The position numbers were made by a program, and so were the translations under genes. A stretch of DNA of 64,000 nucleotides from the NCBI GenBank assembly GCA_023423975.1, contig JAFAEO010000013.1, positions 1-64,000 on the forward strand. The letters are read 5' to 3'. Each line of letters opens with the position of its first letter. Position 1 is the stretch's first letter. This DNA comes from Pseudomonadota bacterium (GTDB lineage Bacteria > Pseudomonadota > Gammaproteobacteria > Burkholderiales > Burkholderiaceae_B). The notes under the pieces are model-generated. The model saw nothing but the letters and a program-made list of their open reading frames with translations. It made no database searches and was not told the origin of the DNA. Shown here piece after piece: positions 1-10,402 of this stretch.

Positions 1-152
1 CCGTTCGCGAACTGACAGGTCTTGGCCTGAAAGAAGCGAAAGATCTGGTTGACGGTGCACCAAAACCAGTTAAAGAAGGCGTTTCTAAAGCTGAAGCTGA
101 AGAAGCGAAGAAAAAACTTGAAGACGCTGGCGCTAAAGCTGAACTCAAGTAA
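1..152 (+). CDS. rplL: 50S ribosomal protein L7/L12, C-terminal end (partial)
   Basis: This is the C-terminal part of the stalk protein L7/L12, which recruits translational GTPases to the ribosome; the 5' end lies outside the window. The visible reading frame runs from base 3 and contains the conserved helix GLGLKEAKDLV followed by the AP-KPVKEGVSK segment and the lysine/alanine-rich last helix, ending in ELK and a TAA at 150-152. It sits directly before a hairpin terminator/attenuator and rpoB, the usual rplJL-rpoBC order. Identification is certain from sequence and context. Confidence 0.97.
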   Translation, partial: VRELTGLGLKEAKDLVDGAPKPVKEGVSKAEAEEAKKKLEDAGAKAELK

Positions 153-168
153 TCATCTAACGATGATA

Positions 169-201
169 CCCGGAGTGGCTTTAGCCACCTCCGGGTTTTT
201 G
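169..201 (+). terminator. rplL-rpoB intergenic terminator/attenuator
   Basis: CCCGGAGTGGC pairs with GCCACCTCCGGG (one bulged base) around a TTTA loop and is followed by a run of five T. It lies 17 bases after the rplL stop, where partial termination is known in E. coli to lower rpoBC expression relative to the ribosomal proteins. Partial read-through here is inferred. Confidence 0.85.
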
Positions 202-338
202 CGTTTCTAGGAAAGACGACCTTTTCACTGTCTTGCCGGCAGAATAAATTGAAAGAAGGCGTTTTTCGTGGAGTCGTAAAACCCCATGGATTATGGACAA
301 CCCCATAATTCTTACAACCCTCTCGAGTCGGAGTGCTC

Positions 339-3300
339 ATGCCTTACTCGTACACAGAACGAAAGCGTATCCGTAAAAGCTTCGCAAAACGCGAAGATGT
401 CCAGGACGTACCTTATCTGTTAGCTACACAATTACATTCCTACCGTACTTTTCTGCAACAGTCGGTTTTTTCAAGCCAGCGCAAAGACGAAGGTCTGCAA
501 GCGGCGTTTAAATCCATTTTCCCTATCGTCAGCCACAACGGCATGGCGAGGCTGGAGTTCGACAGCTATATGCTGGGCGAGCCGGTGTTTGATGTCAAAG
601 AGTGTCAGTTGCGTGGACTGACCTTTGCCTCACCGCTGCGTGCCAAAGTCAAACTGGTTCTGATGGACCGTGAAGTCAGCAAACCTACCGTTAAAGAGAT
701 CAAGGAACAGGAAGTCTACATGGGTGAAATTCCCCTGATGACTGACACCGGTTCTTTCGTTATCAACGGTACAGAGCGTGTAATCGTATCACAACTGCAT
801 CGTTCTCCCGGCGTGTTCTTTGAACACGATCGTGGTAAAACGCACAGCTCGGGCAAATTGTTGTTTTCTGCCCGCGTTATTCCTTACCGTGGCTCCTGGC
901 TTGACTTTGAGTTCGATCCGAAGGACGTGCTGTTCTTCCGTATCGACCGTCGCCGCAAGATGCCCGTAACCATCCTGCTCAAGGCCATTGGCCTGACACC
1001 GGAAACCATTCTGGCGCATTTCTACGAATTTGATCATTTTGATATCAAATCCGAAGGCGCGCTGATGCAGATGGTGCCTGAGCGCTGGAAGGGCGAAGTG
1101 GCCCGTTTCGATATTACCGACAAGAACGGCACTGTGCTGGTCGAAAAAGACAAGCGTATCAACAGCAAGCACCTGCGCGAACTGGCCAACGCCAAGATCG
1201 AACGCATTTCCGTGCCAGAAGACTATCTGGTGGGCCGTGTGCTGGCCAAGAATGTGATCAGTGCGGATACCGGCGAAGTGATCGCCAATGCCAATGATGA
1301 GATCACAGAGTCCCTGCTGGTCAAGATCCGTGATGCCAACGTACATGAAATCCAGACCATTTTCACCAATGAACTGGATCGTGGCGCGTTTATTTCACTG
1401 ACCCTGCGCACCGATGAGACGGCAGATCAGATGGCTGCCCGCGTAGCGATCTACCGCATGATGCGTCCTGGCGAACCACCGACCGAAGAAGCGGTCGAGG
1501 CATTGTTCCAGCGCCTGTTCTACAGCGAAGAGTCTTACGATCTGTCTCGCGTGGGCCGGATGAAAGTCAACAGCCGTCTGGGCCGTGGTGACGATATCAC
1601 CGGTCCGATGACCCTGACCGACGAAGACATTCTGGAAACCATCAAGGTACTGGTTGCGCTGCGTAACGGCCAGGGCGTGATCGACGATATCGATCACCTG
1701 GGTAACCGTCGCGTGCGTTGTGTGGGCGAGCTGGCAGAGAACCAGTTCCGCGCTGGTCTGGTGCGCGTAGAGCGTGCCGTCAAAGAGCGTCTGGGTCAGG
1801 CTGAAGCCGATAACCTGATGCCGCATGATCTGATCAACTCCAAGCCTATTTCGGCTGCAATCAAGGAGTTCTTCGGTTCAAGCCAGCTGTCGCAGTTCAT
1901 GGACCAGACCAATCCGCTGTCTGAAATTACCCACAAGCGTCGTGTTTCTGCATTGGGCCCAGGTGGTCTGACGCGTGAACGCGCCGGCTTTGAGGTGCGG
2001 GACGTGCATCCGACGCACTATGGTCGTGTATGCCCGATCGAAACGCCTGAGGGCCCGAACATCGGTCTGATCAACTCCATGGCGCTGTATGCCCGTCTGA
2101 ATGACTACGGCTTCCTGGAAACACCGTACCGCAAGATTATCGACGGCAAGGTTAGTGACCAGATCGAGTATCTGTCGGCGATTGAGGAAAGCAACTATGT
2201 GATCGCCCAGGCCAACGCGGTGCTGGACGAAGAAGGTCGCTTCCAGGATGACCTGATCGCCTGCCGTGAAGCGGGTGAAACCATGCTGACTGCGCCTGAA
2301 AACGTGCACTACATGGACGTGGCGCCATCGCAGATCGTTTCGGTAGCGGCCTCGCTGATTCCGTTCCTGGAACACGACGATGCGAACAGGGCGCTGATGG
2401 GCGCCAACATGCAACGTCAGGCTGTTCCTTGTCTGCGTCCTGAAAAACCGCTGGTTGGTACCGGTATTGAACGTACCGTGGCGGTTGACTCGGGCACGAC
2501 AGTGCAGGCGACACGGGGTGGTATCGTTGATCATGTCGACGCCGATCGCGTGGTGATTCGAGTTAATGATGACGAGAACCAGGCCGGTGAAGTCGGTGTG
2601 GATATCTACAACCTGATCAAGTACACGCGTTCTAACCAGAACACCAACATCAACCAGCGCCCTATCGTCAAACGTGGTGATCACGTTGCCCGTGGCGATG
2701 TGCTGGCCGATGGTGCGTCCACTGATTTGGGCGAACTGGCTCTGGGTCAGAACATGCTGATCGCGTTCATGCCATGGAATGGCTACAACTTCGAGGATTC
2801 GATCCTGATCTCCGAAAAAGTTGTGGCTGATGACCGTTATACGTCTATTCATATTGAAGAGCTGACCGTCGTTGCCCGTGATACCAAACTCGGTAACGAG
2901 GAAATCACACGCGACATCAGCAACCTGGCAGAAACCCAGCTGAACCGTCTTGACGAGTCTGGTATTGTGCATATTGGTGCGGAAGTACGCGCCGATGACG
3001 TACTGGTCGGTAAAGTCACGCCAAAAGGCGAGACCCAGCTGACACCGGAAGAAAAACTGCTGCGTGCGATTTTCGGTGAAAAAGCTTCTGACGTAAAAGA
3101 CACTTCGCTGCGCGTGCCTTCAGGCATGGTCGGCACCGTGATCGACGTTCAGGTCTTTACCCGTGAAGGCGTGCCTCGCGACAAGCGTGCCGAGGCCATC
3201 ATTAATGATGAGCTGAGCCGCTACCGTCAGGATCTGAATGACCAGCTGCGTATTGTTGAGAACGACACTTTCGATCGTATCCGCAAGCTGCTGCTGGGCA

Positions 3301-4454
3301 AGACTGTGAACGGCGGCCCGAACCGTCTGCCTAAAGGATCGGTCATTACCGAAGAATACCTGGACGGCGTAGAGCGCTGGCACTGGTTCGATATCCGTCT
3401 GTCTGACGAAGGCGCCGCAGTGGCCCTGGAGCAGACCAAGGAGTCGGTCGAGCAGAAACGCCACGAGTTTGATCTGGCCTTCGAAGAGAAGCGCAAGAAA
3501 CTGACTCAGGGTGATGAACTGCCACCGGGCGTGCTCAAGATGATCAAGGTCTATCTGGCCGTGAAACGTCGTCTGCAGCCGGGTGACAAAATGGCCGGCC
3601 GTCACGGTAACAAGGGTGTGGTATCGCGTATTACACCTGTGGAAGATATGCCTCATATGGCTGACGGTACGCCTGCCGACATCGTGTTGAACCCGCTGGG
3701 TGTGCCATCACGGATGAACGTGGGCCAGGTGCTTGAAGTGCATCTGGGCTGGGCTGCCAAGGGTGTGGGCCACCGGATTGCCGATCTCATGAAAGATGAG
3801 CGCTCGGTTCAGGTGGGACAGATCCGCGAGTACCTGAACAAGGTGTACAACACCACTGGCGCCAAGGCACAGATTGATACCCTGACCGATGACGAGATCA
3901 TCGAAATGGCACGCAACCTGCGCAACGGCGTGCCACTGGCAACGCCGGTATTTGACGGCGCTACCGAGGAAGAAATTACCAGTATGCTGGAGCTGGCCTA
4001 TCCTGATGATGTGAAAGAACGTCTGCAACTGACCGACTCTCGCACCCAGGCTTACCTGTTCGACGGTCGTACGGGCGAGCGCTTTGAGCGTCCCGTTACT
4101 ATCGGCTACATGCATTACCTGAAACTGCATCACCTGGTCGACGACAAGATGCATGCACGTTCTACTGGTCCTTACTCTCTCGTTACGCAGCAGCCATTGG
4201 GTGGTAAAGCCCAGTTTGGTGGCCAGCGCTTCGGTGAGATGGAGGTGTGGGCACTTGAGGCCTATGGTGCTTCGTATACGCTGCAGGAAATGCTGACCGT
4301 TAAATCGGATGACATTGCTGGCCGTACCAAAGTGTATGAGAACATTGTTAAGGGCGATCACGTCATCGACGCAGGTATGCCTGAGTCGTTCAACGTGCTG
4401 GTGAAAGAGATTCGTTCTCTGTCACTGGACATGGATTTGGAGCGTAAAGAATGA
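339..4454 (+). CDS. rpoB: DNA-directed RNA polymerase subunit beta
   Basis: Catalytic beta subunit of RNA polymerase, 1371 residues, the usual betaproteobacterial length. The start is ATG 339 (MPYSYTERKRIRKSF), with GGAG at 330-333 five bases upstream; the in-frame GTG at 333 overlaps this ribosome site and is not preferred. The rifampicin region (about residues 511-577) reads SSQLSQFMDQTNPLSEITHKR and SALGPGG, wild type at the classical resistance positions. GDKMAGRHGNKGV (about residue 1083) and the C-terminal QQPLGGKAQFGGQRFGEMEV segment are intact. The stop overlaps the rpoC start as ATGA, indicating translational coupling. Confidence 0.99.
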   Translation: MPYSYTERKRIRKSFAKREDVQDVPYLLATQLHSYRTFLQQSVFSSQRKDEGLQAAFKSIFPIVSHNGMARLEFDSYMLGEPVFDVKECQLRGLTFASPLRAKVKLVLMDREVSKPTVKEIKEQEVYMGEIPLMTDTGSFVINGTERVIVSQLHRSPGVFFEHDRGKTHSSGKLLFSARVIPYRGSWLDFEFDPKDVLFFRIDRRRKMPVTILLKAIGLTPETILAHFYEFDHFDIKSEGALMQMVPERWKGEVARFDITDKNGTVLVEKDKRINSKHLRELANAKIERISVPEDYLVGRVLAKNVISADTGEVIANANDEITESLLVKIRDANVHEIQTIFTNELDRGAFISLTLRTDETADQMAARVAIYRMMRPGEPPTEEAVEALFQRLFYSEESYDLSRVGRMKVNSRLGRGDDITGPMTLTDEDILETIKVLVALRNGQGVIDDIDHLGNRRVRCVGELAENQFRAGLVRVERAVKERLGQAEADNLMPHDLINSKPISAAIKEFFGSSQLSQFMDQTNPLSEITHKRRVSALGPGGLTRERAGFEVRDVHPTHYGRVCPIETPEGPNIGLINSMALYARLNDYGFLETPYRKIIDGKVSDQIEYLSAIEESNYVIAQANAVLDEEGRFQDDLIACREAGETMLTAPENVHYMDVAPSQIVSVAASLIPFLEHDDANRALMGANMQRQAVPCLRPEKPLVGTGIERTVAVDSGTTVQATRGGIVDHVDADRVVIRVNDDENQAGEVGVDIYNLIKYTRSNQNTNINQRPIVKRGDHVARGDVLADGASTDLGELALGQNMLIAFMPWNGYNFEDSILISEKVVADDRYTSIHIEELTVVARDTKLGNEEITRDISNLAETQLNRLDESGIVHIGAEVRADDVLVGKVTPKGETQLTPEEKLLRAIFGEKASDVKDTSLRVPSGMVGTVIDVQVFTREGVPRDKRAEAIINDELSRYRQDLNDQLRIVENDTFDRIRKLLLGKTVNGGPNRLPKGSVITEEYLDGVERWHWFDIRLSDEGAAVALEQTKESVEQKRHEFDLAFEEKRKKLTQGDELPPGVLKMIKVYLAVKRRLQPGDKMAGRHGNKGVVSRITPVEDMPHMADGTPADIVLNPLGVPSRMNVGQVLEVHLGWAAKGVGHRIADLMKDERSVQVGQIREYLNKVYNTTGAKAQIDTLTDDEIIEMARNLRNGVPLATPVFDGATEEEITSMLELAYPDDVKERLQLTDSRTQAYLFDGRTGERFERPVTIGYMHYLKLHHLVDDKMHARSTGPYSLVTQQPLGGKAQFGGQRFGEMEVWALEAYGASYTLQEMLTVKSDDIAGRTKVYENIVKGDHVIDAGMPESFNVLVKEIRSLSLDMDLERKE

Positions 4455-7400
4455 AGGGATTACTAGGTTTATTCAAACAGATTTCCCCGGATGAGCAGTT
4501 CGATGCCATCAAGATTGGGATTGCCTCTCCTGAAAAAATCCGTTCATGGTCCTATGGCGAAGTTAAAAAGCCAGAAACCATCAACTATCGGACATTCAAG
4601 CCGGAACGTGATGGTTTGTTCTGCGCCAAGATCTTTGGCCCTATCAAGGATTACGAATGTCTTTGCGGTAAATACAAGCGGCTGAAACACCGTGGCGTGA
4701 TCTGCGAAAAATGCGGCGTTGAAGTGACGGTGACCAAAGTGCGTCGTGAACGCATGGGTCACATTGAACTGGCCAGCCCGGTTGCGCACATCTGGTTCCT
4801 GAAAAGCCTGCCATCCCGTCTGGGTATGGTGCTGGACATGACCCTGCGCGATATCGAACGCGTGCTGTACTTTGAAGCATGGTGCGTGATCGAGCCTGGC
4901 ATGACGCCGCTCAAGCGCGGTCAGATCATGTCCGACGACGATTTCCTGGCCAAGACCGAAGAGTACGGCGACGACTTCACAGCCCTGATGGGTGCGGAAG
5001 CTGTGCGGGAACTGCTGCGCACGATCGATATTGATCGTGAAGCAGAGTCTTTGCGTGCCGAACTGAAAGCGACCAGCTCCGATGCCAAGATCAAAAAGAT
5101 CTCCAAGCGTCTGAAAGTGATTGAAGGCTTCCAGAAATCCGGTATCAAACCGGACTGGATGGTCATGGAAGTGCTGCCCGTGCTGCCGCCGGACTTGCGT
5201 CCGTTGGTACCACTGGATGGCGGCCGCTTTGCGACCTCAGACCTGAATGACCTGTACCGTCGCGTGATTAACCGTAATAACCGGCTCAAGCGTCTGATCG
5301 AACTGAAGGCACCAGACATCATTCTGCGTAATGAAAAACGGATGCTGCAGGAATCGGTTGACTCGCTGCTGGATAACGGTCGTCGCGGCAAGGCCATGAC
5401 TGGCGCCAACAAGCGTCAGCTCAAGTCCCTGGCCGATATGATCAAGGGTAAAAGCGGTCGGTTCCGTCAGAACTTGCTGGGCAAACGTGTGGACTACTCT
5501 GGTCGTTCCGTGATCGTGGTGGGTCCGCAGCTCAAACTGCACCAATGCGGTCTGCCCAAGCTGATGGCGCTGGAACTGTTCAAGCCGTTTATTTTCAACC
5601 GTCTTGAGATTATGGGTCTGGCGACCACGATCAAGGCCGCGAAAAAACTGGTTGAAGCGCACGAGCCTGTGGTCTGGGATATCCTGGAAGAAGTGATTCG
5701 CGAACACCCTGTCATGCTCAACCGTGCACCTACGTTGCACCGTTTGGGTATTCAGGCATTCGAACCGGTCCTGATCGAAGGTAAGGCGATTCAGTTGCAC
5801 CCCCTGGTGTGTGCAGCCTTTAACGCTGACTTTGACGGTGACCAGATGGCGGTTCACGTGCCCCTGTCGCTCGAAGCACAGCTGGAAGCCCGCACCCTGA
5901 TGCTGGCGTCCAACAACATCCTGTTTCCGGCCAGTGGCGAGCCTTCCATTGTGCCTTCTCAGGATATCGTGCTGGGTCTGTACTATGCGACCCGCGAGCG
6001 GATCAATGGCAAGGGCGAAGGTCTGTTCTTTGCCGATCTGGCAGAGCTGATTCGTGCCTATGACAATCGTGAAGTCGAGCTGCAATCGCGGGTGACTGTA
6101 CGTCTGAACGAATACGAGAAAGACGACCAGGGCGAATGGCAGCCTGTACTGCGCCGTTTTGAAACGACTGTTGGCCGTGCGATCCTGTCGGAAATTTTGC
6201 CTAACGGGCTGCCGTTCAGCGTGCTGAACCGTGCCCTGAAAAAGAAAGAAATTTCACGCCTGATCAACCAGTCATTCCGTCGTTGCGGTTTGCGTGATAC
6301 GGTGATTTTTGCCGACAAGCTGATGCAGTCCGGTTTCCGTCTGGCCACTCGTGGTGGTATTTCAATTGCCATGGGCGATATGGTTATCCCAACTGTGAAG
6401 GAAGAAATTCTGACGCAGGCCAGCAATGAAGTCAAAGAGATCGACAAGCAGTATTCGTCAGGTCTGGTGACTTCGCAGGAACGGTATAACAACGTGGTCG
6501 ATATCTGGGGCAAGGCCGGTGACAAAGTGGGCAAGGCCATGATGGAGCAGCTGGCGACAGAGCCGGTTGTAACCCGTCTGGGCGAAAATGCCCGCCAGGA
6601 ATCGTTCAACTCCATTTACATGATGGCCGACTCCGGCGCCCGTGGTTCGGCAGCGCAGATTCGTCAGCTGGCCGGTATGCGTGGCCTGATGGCCAAGCCC
6701 GATGGCTCGATCATCGAAACGCCGATTACCGCGAACTTCCGTGAAGGCCTGAACGTACTGCAGTACTTCATCTCCACTCACGGTGCGCGTAAAGGTCTGG
6801 CCGATACCGCGCTGAAAACCGCGAACTCAGGTTACCTGACCCGTCGTCTGGTTGACGTGACCCAGGATCTGGTCATCACTGAAACCGATTGCGGAACAAG
6901 CAACGGCTATCTGATGAAAGCTCTGGTTGAAGGTGGTGAGGTCATTGAACCGTTGCATGACCGTATTCTGGGTCGTGTGGCGGCTGCTGATATCGTCAAT
7001 CCTGATACGCAGGAAACGGCGATTGCTGCCGGCACTCTGCTGGATGAAGATGCGGTAGAGCTGATCGATCGCATTGGCGTGGATGAGGTCAAGATCCGTA
7101 CACCACTGACCTGCGAAACCCGTCACGGGCTTTGCGCACACTGCTATGGTCGTGACCTGGGTCGCGGCAATATGGTCAACACGGGTGAAGCCGTGGGTGT
7201 GATTGCGGCGCAGTCCATTGGTGAGCCGGGTACCCAGCTGACCATGCGTACGTTCCACATTGGTGGTGCGGCCTCACGTGCAGCCATGGCCTCTTCGGTT
7301 GAAACCAAGTCTGCCGGTACGGTTGGCTTTGCCGGTTCCATGCGGTATGTGACTAATGCGAAAGGCGAACGTGTAGCCATTTCCCGTTCCGGTGAAATCG

Positions 7401-8701
7401 TGATTTTCGACGATAGCAACCGTGAACGTGAACGTCACAAGATTCCTTACGGTGCAACCGTGCTGGTGGGCGATAACGATACCGTGAAAGCCGGTACACG
7501 CCTGGCTTCATGGGATCCGCTGACCCGTCCGATCGTGTCCGAATACTCGGGTGAGGTCCGCTTCGAAAATATCGAAGAGGGTCAGACCGTTGCCAGACAG
7601 GTTGATGATGTAACCGGTCTGTCCACACTGGTGGTTATTACACCGAAAACACGTGGCGGTAAAACGCTGATGCGTCCTCAGATCAAGCTGATCAATGACG
7701 CAGGTGAAGAGGTGAAAATTGCCGGTACCGACCACTCCGTGAATATTTCATTCCCGGTTGGTGCACTGATTACCGTGCGTGACGGACAGCAGGTCAATAT
7801 TGGTGAGATTCTGGCTCGTATTCCACAAGAGTCACAGAAAACCCGCGATATTACCGGGGGTCTGCCTCGCGTGGCCGAGCTGTTCGAGGCCCGTTCACCG
7901 AAAGACGCCGGTATGCTGGCAGATGTCACAGGTACGGTGTCGTTTGGTAAGGATACCAAGGGTAAACAGCGTCTGGTCATTACCGAGACCGATGGTACGG
8001 TGCATGAGTTCCTGATTCCGAAAGAGAAACAGGTGCTGGTACACGACGGCCAGGTGGTCAACCAGGGTGAGATGATTGTGGACGGTCCGGCTGATCCTCA
8101 CGATATTCTGCGTCTGCAGGGCATCGAGAAGCTGGCAATCTACATCGTCAACGAAGTTCAGGACGTGTACCGTCTGCAGGGCGTGAAGATCAATGACAAG
8201 CACATTGAAGTGATCGTGCGTCAGATGTTGCGTCGTGTGAACATCGTGGATGCGGGCGATACCTCGTTCATCACGGGTGAACAGGTTGAACGTGCCGAAT
8301 TGCTCAACGAGAATGATCGTGTGGTTGCCGACAACAAGATTCCGGCGACCTACGACAATATCCTGCTGGGTATTACCAAGGCATCGCTGTCTACCGACTC
8401 GTTCATCTCTGCGGCTTCCTTCCAGGAAACCACAAGGGTGCTGACCGAAGCGGCCATCATGGGTAAACGTGATGATCTGCGCGGTCTGAAAGAAAACGTG
8501 ATCGTGGGACGTCTGATTCCTGCCGGAACCGGTATGTCTTTCCACCTGGCTCGCAAAGCCAAAGAGGAAAGCGAACGTGCTGAACGCGCTGCCGTGCGTG
8601 CCCAGGAGAATCCTTTCGAGGAGTCTGCTCCGGTTACGCTGGACAACGTGTTTGCACCTTTGGGTACCAACACCGACGAAGAGCCGCCTGCTGCCGAATA
8701 A
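4451..8701 (+). CDS. rpoC: DNA-directed RNA polymerase subunit beta'
   Basis: The beta' subunit, 1416 residues, carries the catalytic Mg site NADFDGDQM starting at residue 458, exactly where E. coli has it. The N-terminal zinc site (CLCGKYK...CEKCG, about residues 70-88) and the second zinc site (ETDCGT plus CETRHGLCAHC) are complete. The start overlaps the rpoB stop in ATGA. It is followed by a small hairpin (8723-8740) and then a strong terminator. Nothing is missing or unusual. Confidence 0.99.
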   Translation: MKGLLGLFKQISPDEQFDAIKIGIASPEKIRSWSYGEVKKPETINYRTFKPERDGLFCAKIFGPIKDYECLCGKYKRLKHRGVICEKCGVEVTVTKVRRERMGHIELASPVAHIWFLKSLPSRLGMVLDMTLRDIERVLYFEAWCVIEPGMTPLKRGQIMSDDDFLAKTEEYGDDFTALMGAEAVRELLRTIDIDREAESLRAELKATSSDAKIKKISKRLKVIEGFQKSGIKPDWMVMEVLPVLPPDLRPLVPLDGGRFATSDLNDLYRRVINRNNRLKRLIELKAPDIILRNEKRMLQESVDSLLDNGRRGKAMTGANKRQLKSLADMIKGKSGRFRQNLLGKRVDYSGRSVIVVGPQLKLHQCGLPKLMALELFKPFIFNRLEIMGLATTIKAAKKLVEAHEPVVWDILEEVIREHPVMLNRAPTLHRLGIQAFEPVLIEGKAIQLHPLVCAAFNADFDGDQMAVHVPLSLEAQLEARTLMLASNNILFPASGEPSIVPSQDIVLGLYYATRERINGKGEGLFFADLAELIRAYDNREVELQSRVTVRLNEYEKDDQGEWQPVLRRFETTVGRAILSEILPNGLPFSVLNRALKKKEISRLINQSFRRCGLRDTVIFADKLMQSGFRLATRGGISIAMGDMVIPTVKEEILTQASNEVKEIDKQYSSGLVTSQERYNNVVDIWGKAGDKVGKAMMEQLATEPVVTRLGENARQESFNSIYMMADSGARGSAAQIRQLAGMRGLMAKPDGSIIETPITANFREGLNVLQYFISTHGARKGLADTALKTANSGYLTRRLVDVTQDLVITETDCGTSNGYLMKALVEGGEVIEPLHDRILGRVAAADIVNPDTQETAIAAGTLLDEDAVELIDRIGVDEVKIRTPLTCETRHGLCAHCYGRDLGRGNMVNTGEAVGVIAAQSIGEPGTQLTMRTFHIGGAASRAAMASSVETKSAGTVGFAGSMRYVTNAKGERVAISRSGEIVIFDDSNRERERHKIPYGATVLVGDNDTVKAGTRLASWDPLTRPIVSEYSGEVRFENIEEGQTVARQVDDVTGLSTLVVITPKTRGGKTLMRPQIKLINDAGEEVKIAGTDHSVNISFPVGALITVRDGQQVNIGEILARIPQESQKTRDITGGLPRVAELFEARSPKDAGMLADVTGTVSFGKDTKGKQRLVITETDGTVHEFLIPKEKQVLVHDGQVVNQGEMIVDGPADPHDILRLQGIEKLAIYIVNEVQDVYRLQGVKINDKHIEVIVRQMLRRVNIVDAGDTSFITGEQVERAELLNENDRVVADNKIPATYDNILLGITKASLSTDSFISAASFQETTRVLTEAAIMGKRDDLRGLKENVIVGRLIPAGTGMSFHLARKAKEESERAERAAVRAQENPFEESAPVTLDNVFAPLGTNTDEEPPAAE

Positions 8702-8744
8702 GCGGACAGGTCATCTGTTGTCATCCCGGCTTCGGCCGGGACCT

Positions 8745-8781
8745 AAAAGCGCCTTGCAGCTGTCACGCAAGGCGCTTTTTT
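8745..8781 (+). terminator. Rho-independent terminator of rplL-rpoBC
   Basis: AAAAGCGCCTTGC (8745-8757) pairs with GCAAGGCGCTTTTT (8767-8780) around a 9-nt loop and ends in a T tract. It begins 43 bases after the rpoC stop. A second perfect hairpin, TCCCGGC/GCCGGGA, precedes it at 8723-8740. Confidence 0.92.
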
Positions 8782-8855
8782 CATGCGGGCAATTCATGAC
8801 GACATGAAAAAATTAACCTCTGTTTAAGTAAGCAAGCGGTACATTTGAACTGTTC

Positions 8856-8877
8856 GGTGGCTTTGCAAGACGCCACC
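8856..8877. promoter_or_regulatory. Inverted repeat in the serA upstream region
   Basis: GGTGGC (8856-8861) and GCCACC (8872-8877) form a perfect 6-bp inverted repeat with a 10-bp spacer. It lies about 58 bp before the serA start and just upstream of a TACAAT that could serve as a -10 box. It could be an operator or a small hairpin; there is no direct evidence for either. Confidence 0.25.
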
Positions 8878-8934
8878 AGCACATTTCGATACAATAAATC
8901 TCCCCCACACCCAACTGTCTAAGCGAAGAAACCC

Positions 8935-10164
8935 ATGGAAAAAGTGTCCCTTGATAAGAACAAGATCAAAATTGTATTGCTCGAAGGCGTTCATCAGAAT
9001 GCGCTGGATGTGCTGCATGCATCGGGCTACAGCAATATCGACTATCACAAGAAAGCATTGGAAGGCGATCAGCTCAAGCAAGCCGTTGCCGATGCACATT
9101 TCGTAGGGATCCGCTCGCGCACCCAACTGAGTGCAGATGTGTTGCAGTCGGCCAGGAAACTGGTCGGTGTTGGCTGTTTCTGTATCGGCACCAACCAGGT
9201 GGACCTGCAGGCGGCCAAAAAGCTGGGTATTCCTGTCTTTAACGCACCCTTTTCCAATACCCGGTCTGTCGCAGAACTGGTGCTGGCCGAACTTATTCTG
9301 CTGATGCGCCGCGTGCCGGCCGCCAATGCCGAAGTGCATCGAGGTGAATGGGTTAAATCGGCAGCGGGCAGCCACGAGGTGCGTGGCAAGAAGCTAGGGA
9401 TTATCGGTTACGGCCACATCGGCACACAGCTGTCGGTTCTGGCTGAAGCGCTGGGCATGGAAATCTATTTCTATGACGTAGAAAGCAAACTGCCGCTGGG
9501 CAATGCCCGCGCAGTTAGTTCGCTTACCGATCTGCTGAATATTGCAGATGTGGTTTCGTTGCACGTTCCTGAAAATGCCAGCACCAAGAACCTGATGAGC
9601 GCAGAACGCATTGCGCAAATGAAGGTGGGCGCGCATCTTATCAATGCGTCGCGCGGTACGGTGGTCGATATCGACGCACTGGCCCTGGCGCTTGAAGAAA
9701 AACGCCTGGCCGGCGCGGCCATTGACGTCTTCCCGTCAGAGCCCAAGTCGAACAATGAAGAGTTTGTTTCTCCGTTGCGCAAGTTCGATAACGTGATCCT
9801 GACGCCGCATATCGGTGGTTCCACTTCCGAAGCCCAGGAGAATATTGGCATCGAAGTGGCCAGCAAGCTGGTCAAATACTCTGACAATGGGTCTACGCTG
9901 TCCGCCGTGAACTTTCCGGAAGTGTCGCTGCCGGAAAACAAGAGCGCCCGTCGTTTCCTGCATATTCACGAGAACCGTCCTGGCGTGCTTACGGCGATCA
10001 ACCAGGTGTTCCAGCAGGATGGGGTCAATATTGTGGGTCAGTACCTGCAGACCGATCCGCAAAATGGCTATGTGGTCATCGATGTGGAAACGCCAGATGT
10101 GGACAAGGCGCTGGAGCAGCTCAAGGCGATTACCGGCACCATCAAGGCGCGGGTTCTGTATTGA
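8935..10164 (+). CDS. serA: D-3-phosphoglycerate dehydrogenase
   Basis: Catalyses the NAD-dependent oxidation of 3-phosphoglycerate to 3-phosphohydroxypyruvate, the first step of serine synthesis. At 409 residues it aligns end to end with the E. coli-type (short) enzyme: GCFCIGTNQVDL, the Rossmann motif GYGHIGTQ (about residue 160), NASRGTVVD with the catalytic Arg near 240, and TPHIGGST with the catalytic His near 292. The C-terminal ACT domain (from about residue 335, HIENRPGV-like HIHENRPGVLT) suggests serine feedback inhibition as in E. coli. It is a single gene with its own terminator. Confidence 0.97.
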   Translation: MEKVSLDKNKIKIVLLEGVHQNALDVLHASGYSNIDYHKKALEGDQLKQAVADAHFVGIRSRTQLSADVLQSARKLVGVGCFCIGTNQVDLQAAKKLGIPVFNAPFSNTRSVAELVLAELILLMRRVPAANAEVHRGEWVKSAAGSHEVRGKKLGIIGYGHIGTQLSVLAEALGMEIYFYDVESKLPLGNARAVSSLTDLLNIADVVSLHVPENASTKNLMSAERIAQMKVGAHLINASRGTVVDIDALALALEEKRLAGAAIDVFPSEPKSNNEEFVSPLRKFDNVILTPHIGGSTSEAQENIGIEVASKLVKYSDNGSTLSAVNFPEVSLPENKSARRFLHIHENRPGVLTAINQVFQQDGVNIVGQYLQTDPQNGYVVIDVETPDVDKALEQLKAITGTIKARVLY

Positions 10165-10194
10165 TCCTGCCGTAGCAGACAATTGAAGGCAATG

Positions 10195-10240
10195 AACCAG
10201 GCCCGCCGCAGCGCAATGTTGTGGCGGGCCTGGTTTTTTT
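10195..10240 (+). terminator. Rho-independent terminator of serA
   Basis: AACCAGGCCCGCC (10195-10207) pairs perfectly with GGCGGGCCTGGTT (10223-10235) around a 15-nt loop and is followed by T residues to 10240. It begins 31 bases after the serA stop. Confidence 0.93.
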
Positions 10241-10402
10241 CGGACAAGGTCAGACGGGCGCAAGGGGCCGCAATGGGCCGATTGCACTGAACGGGCCTTA
10301 TTGCACTCTGAGCTGAGGCAGCAGCAGCGGCACGGCAGTCAGGCCTGCGTGACCCATGTGGCGGCCGGTGCTACCTTGCCCGCCATGAGCACGCGCGCTG
10401 GT

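Noticed and set aside
789..4361. Long open frames on the minus strand inside rpoB (and similar ones inside rpoC)
   Set aside because: They are antisense shadows of highly expressed, codon-biased genes: no ribosome sites, no family motifs, and low-complexity His/Gln/Arg-rich composition.
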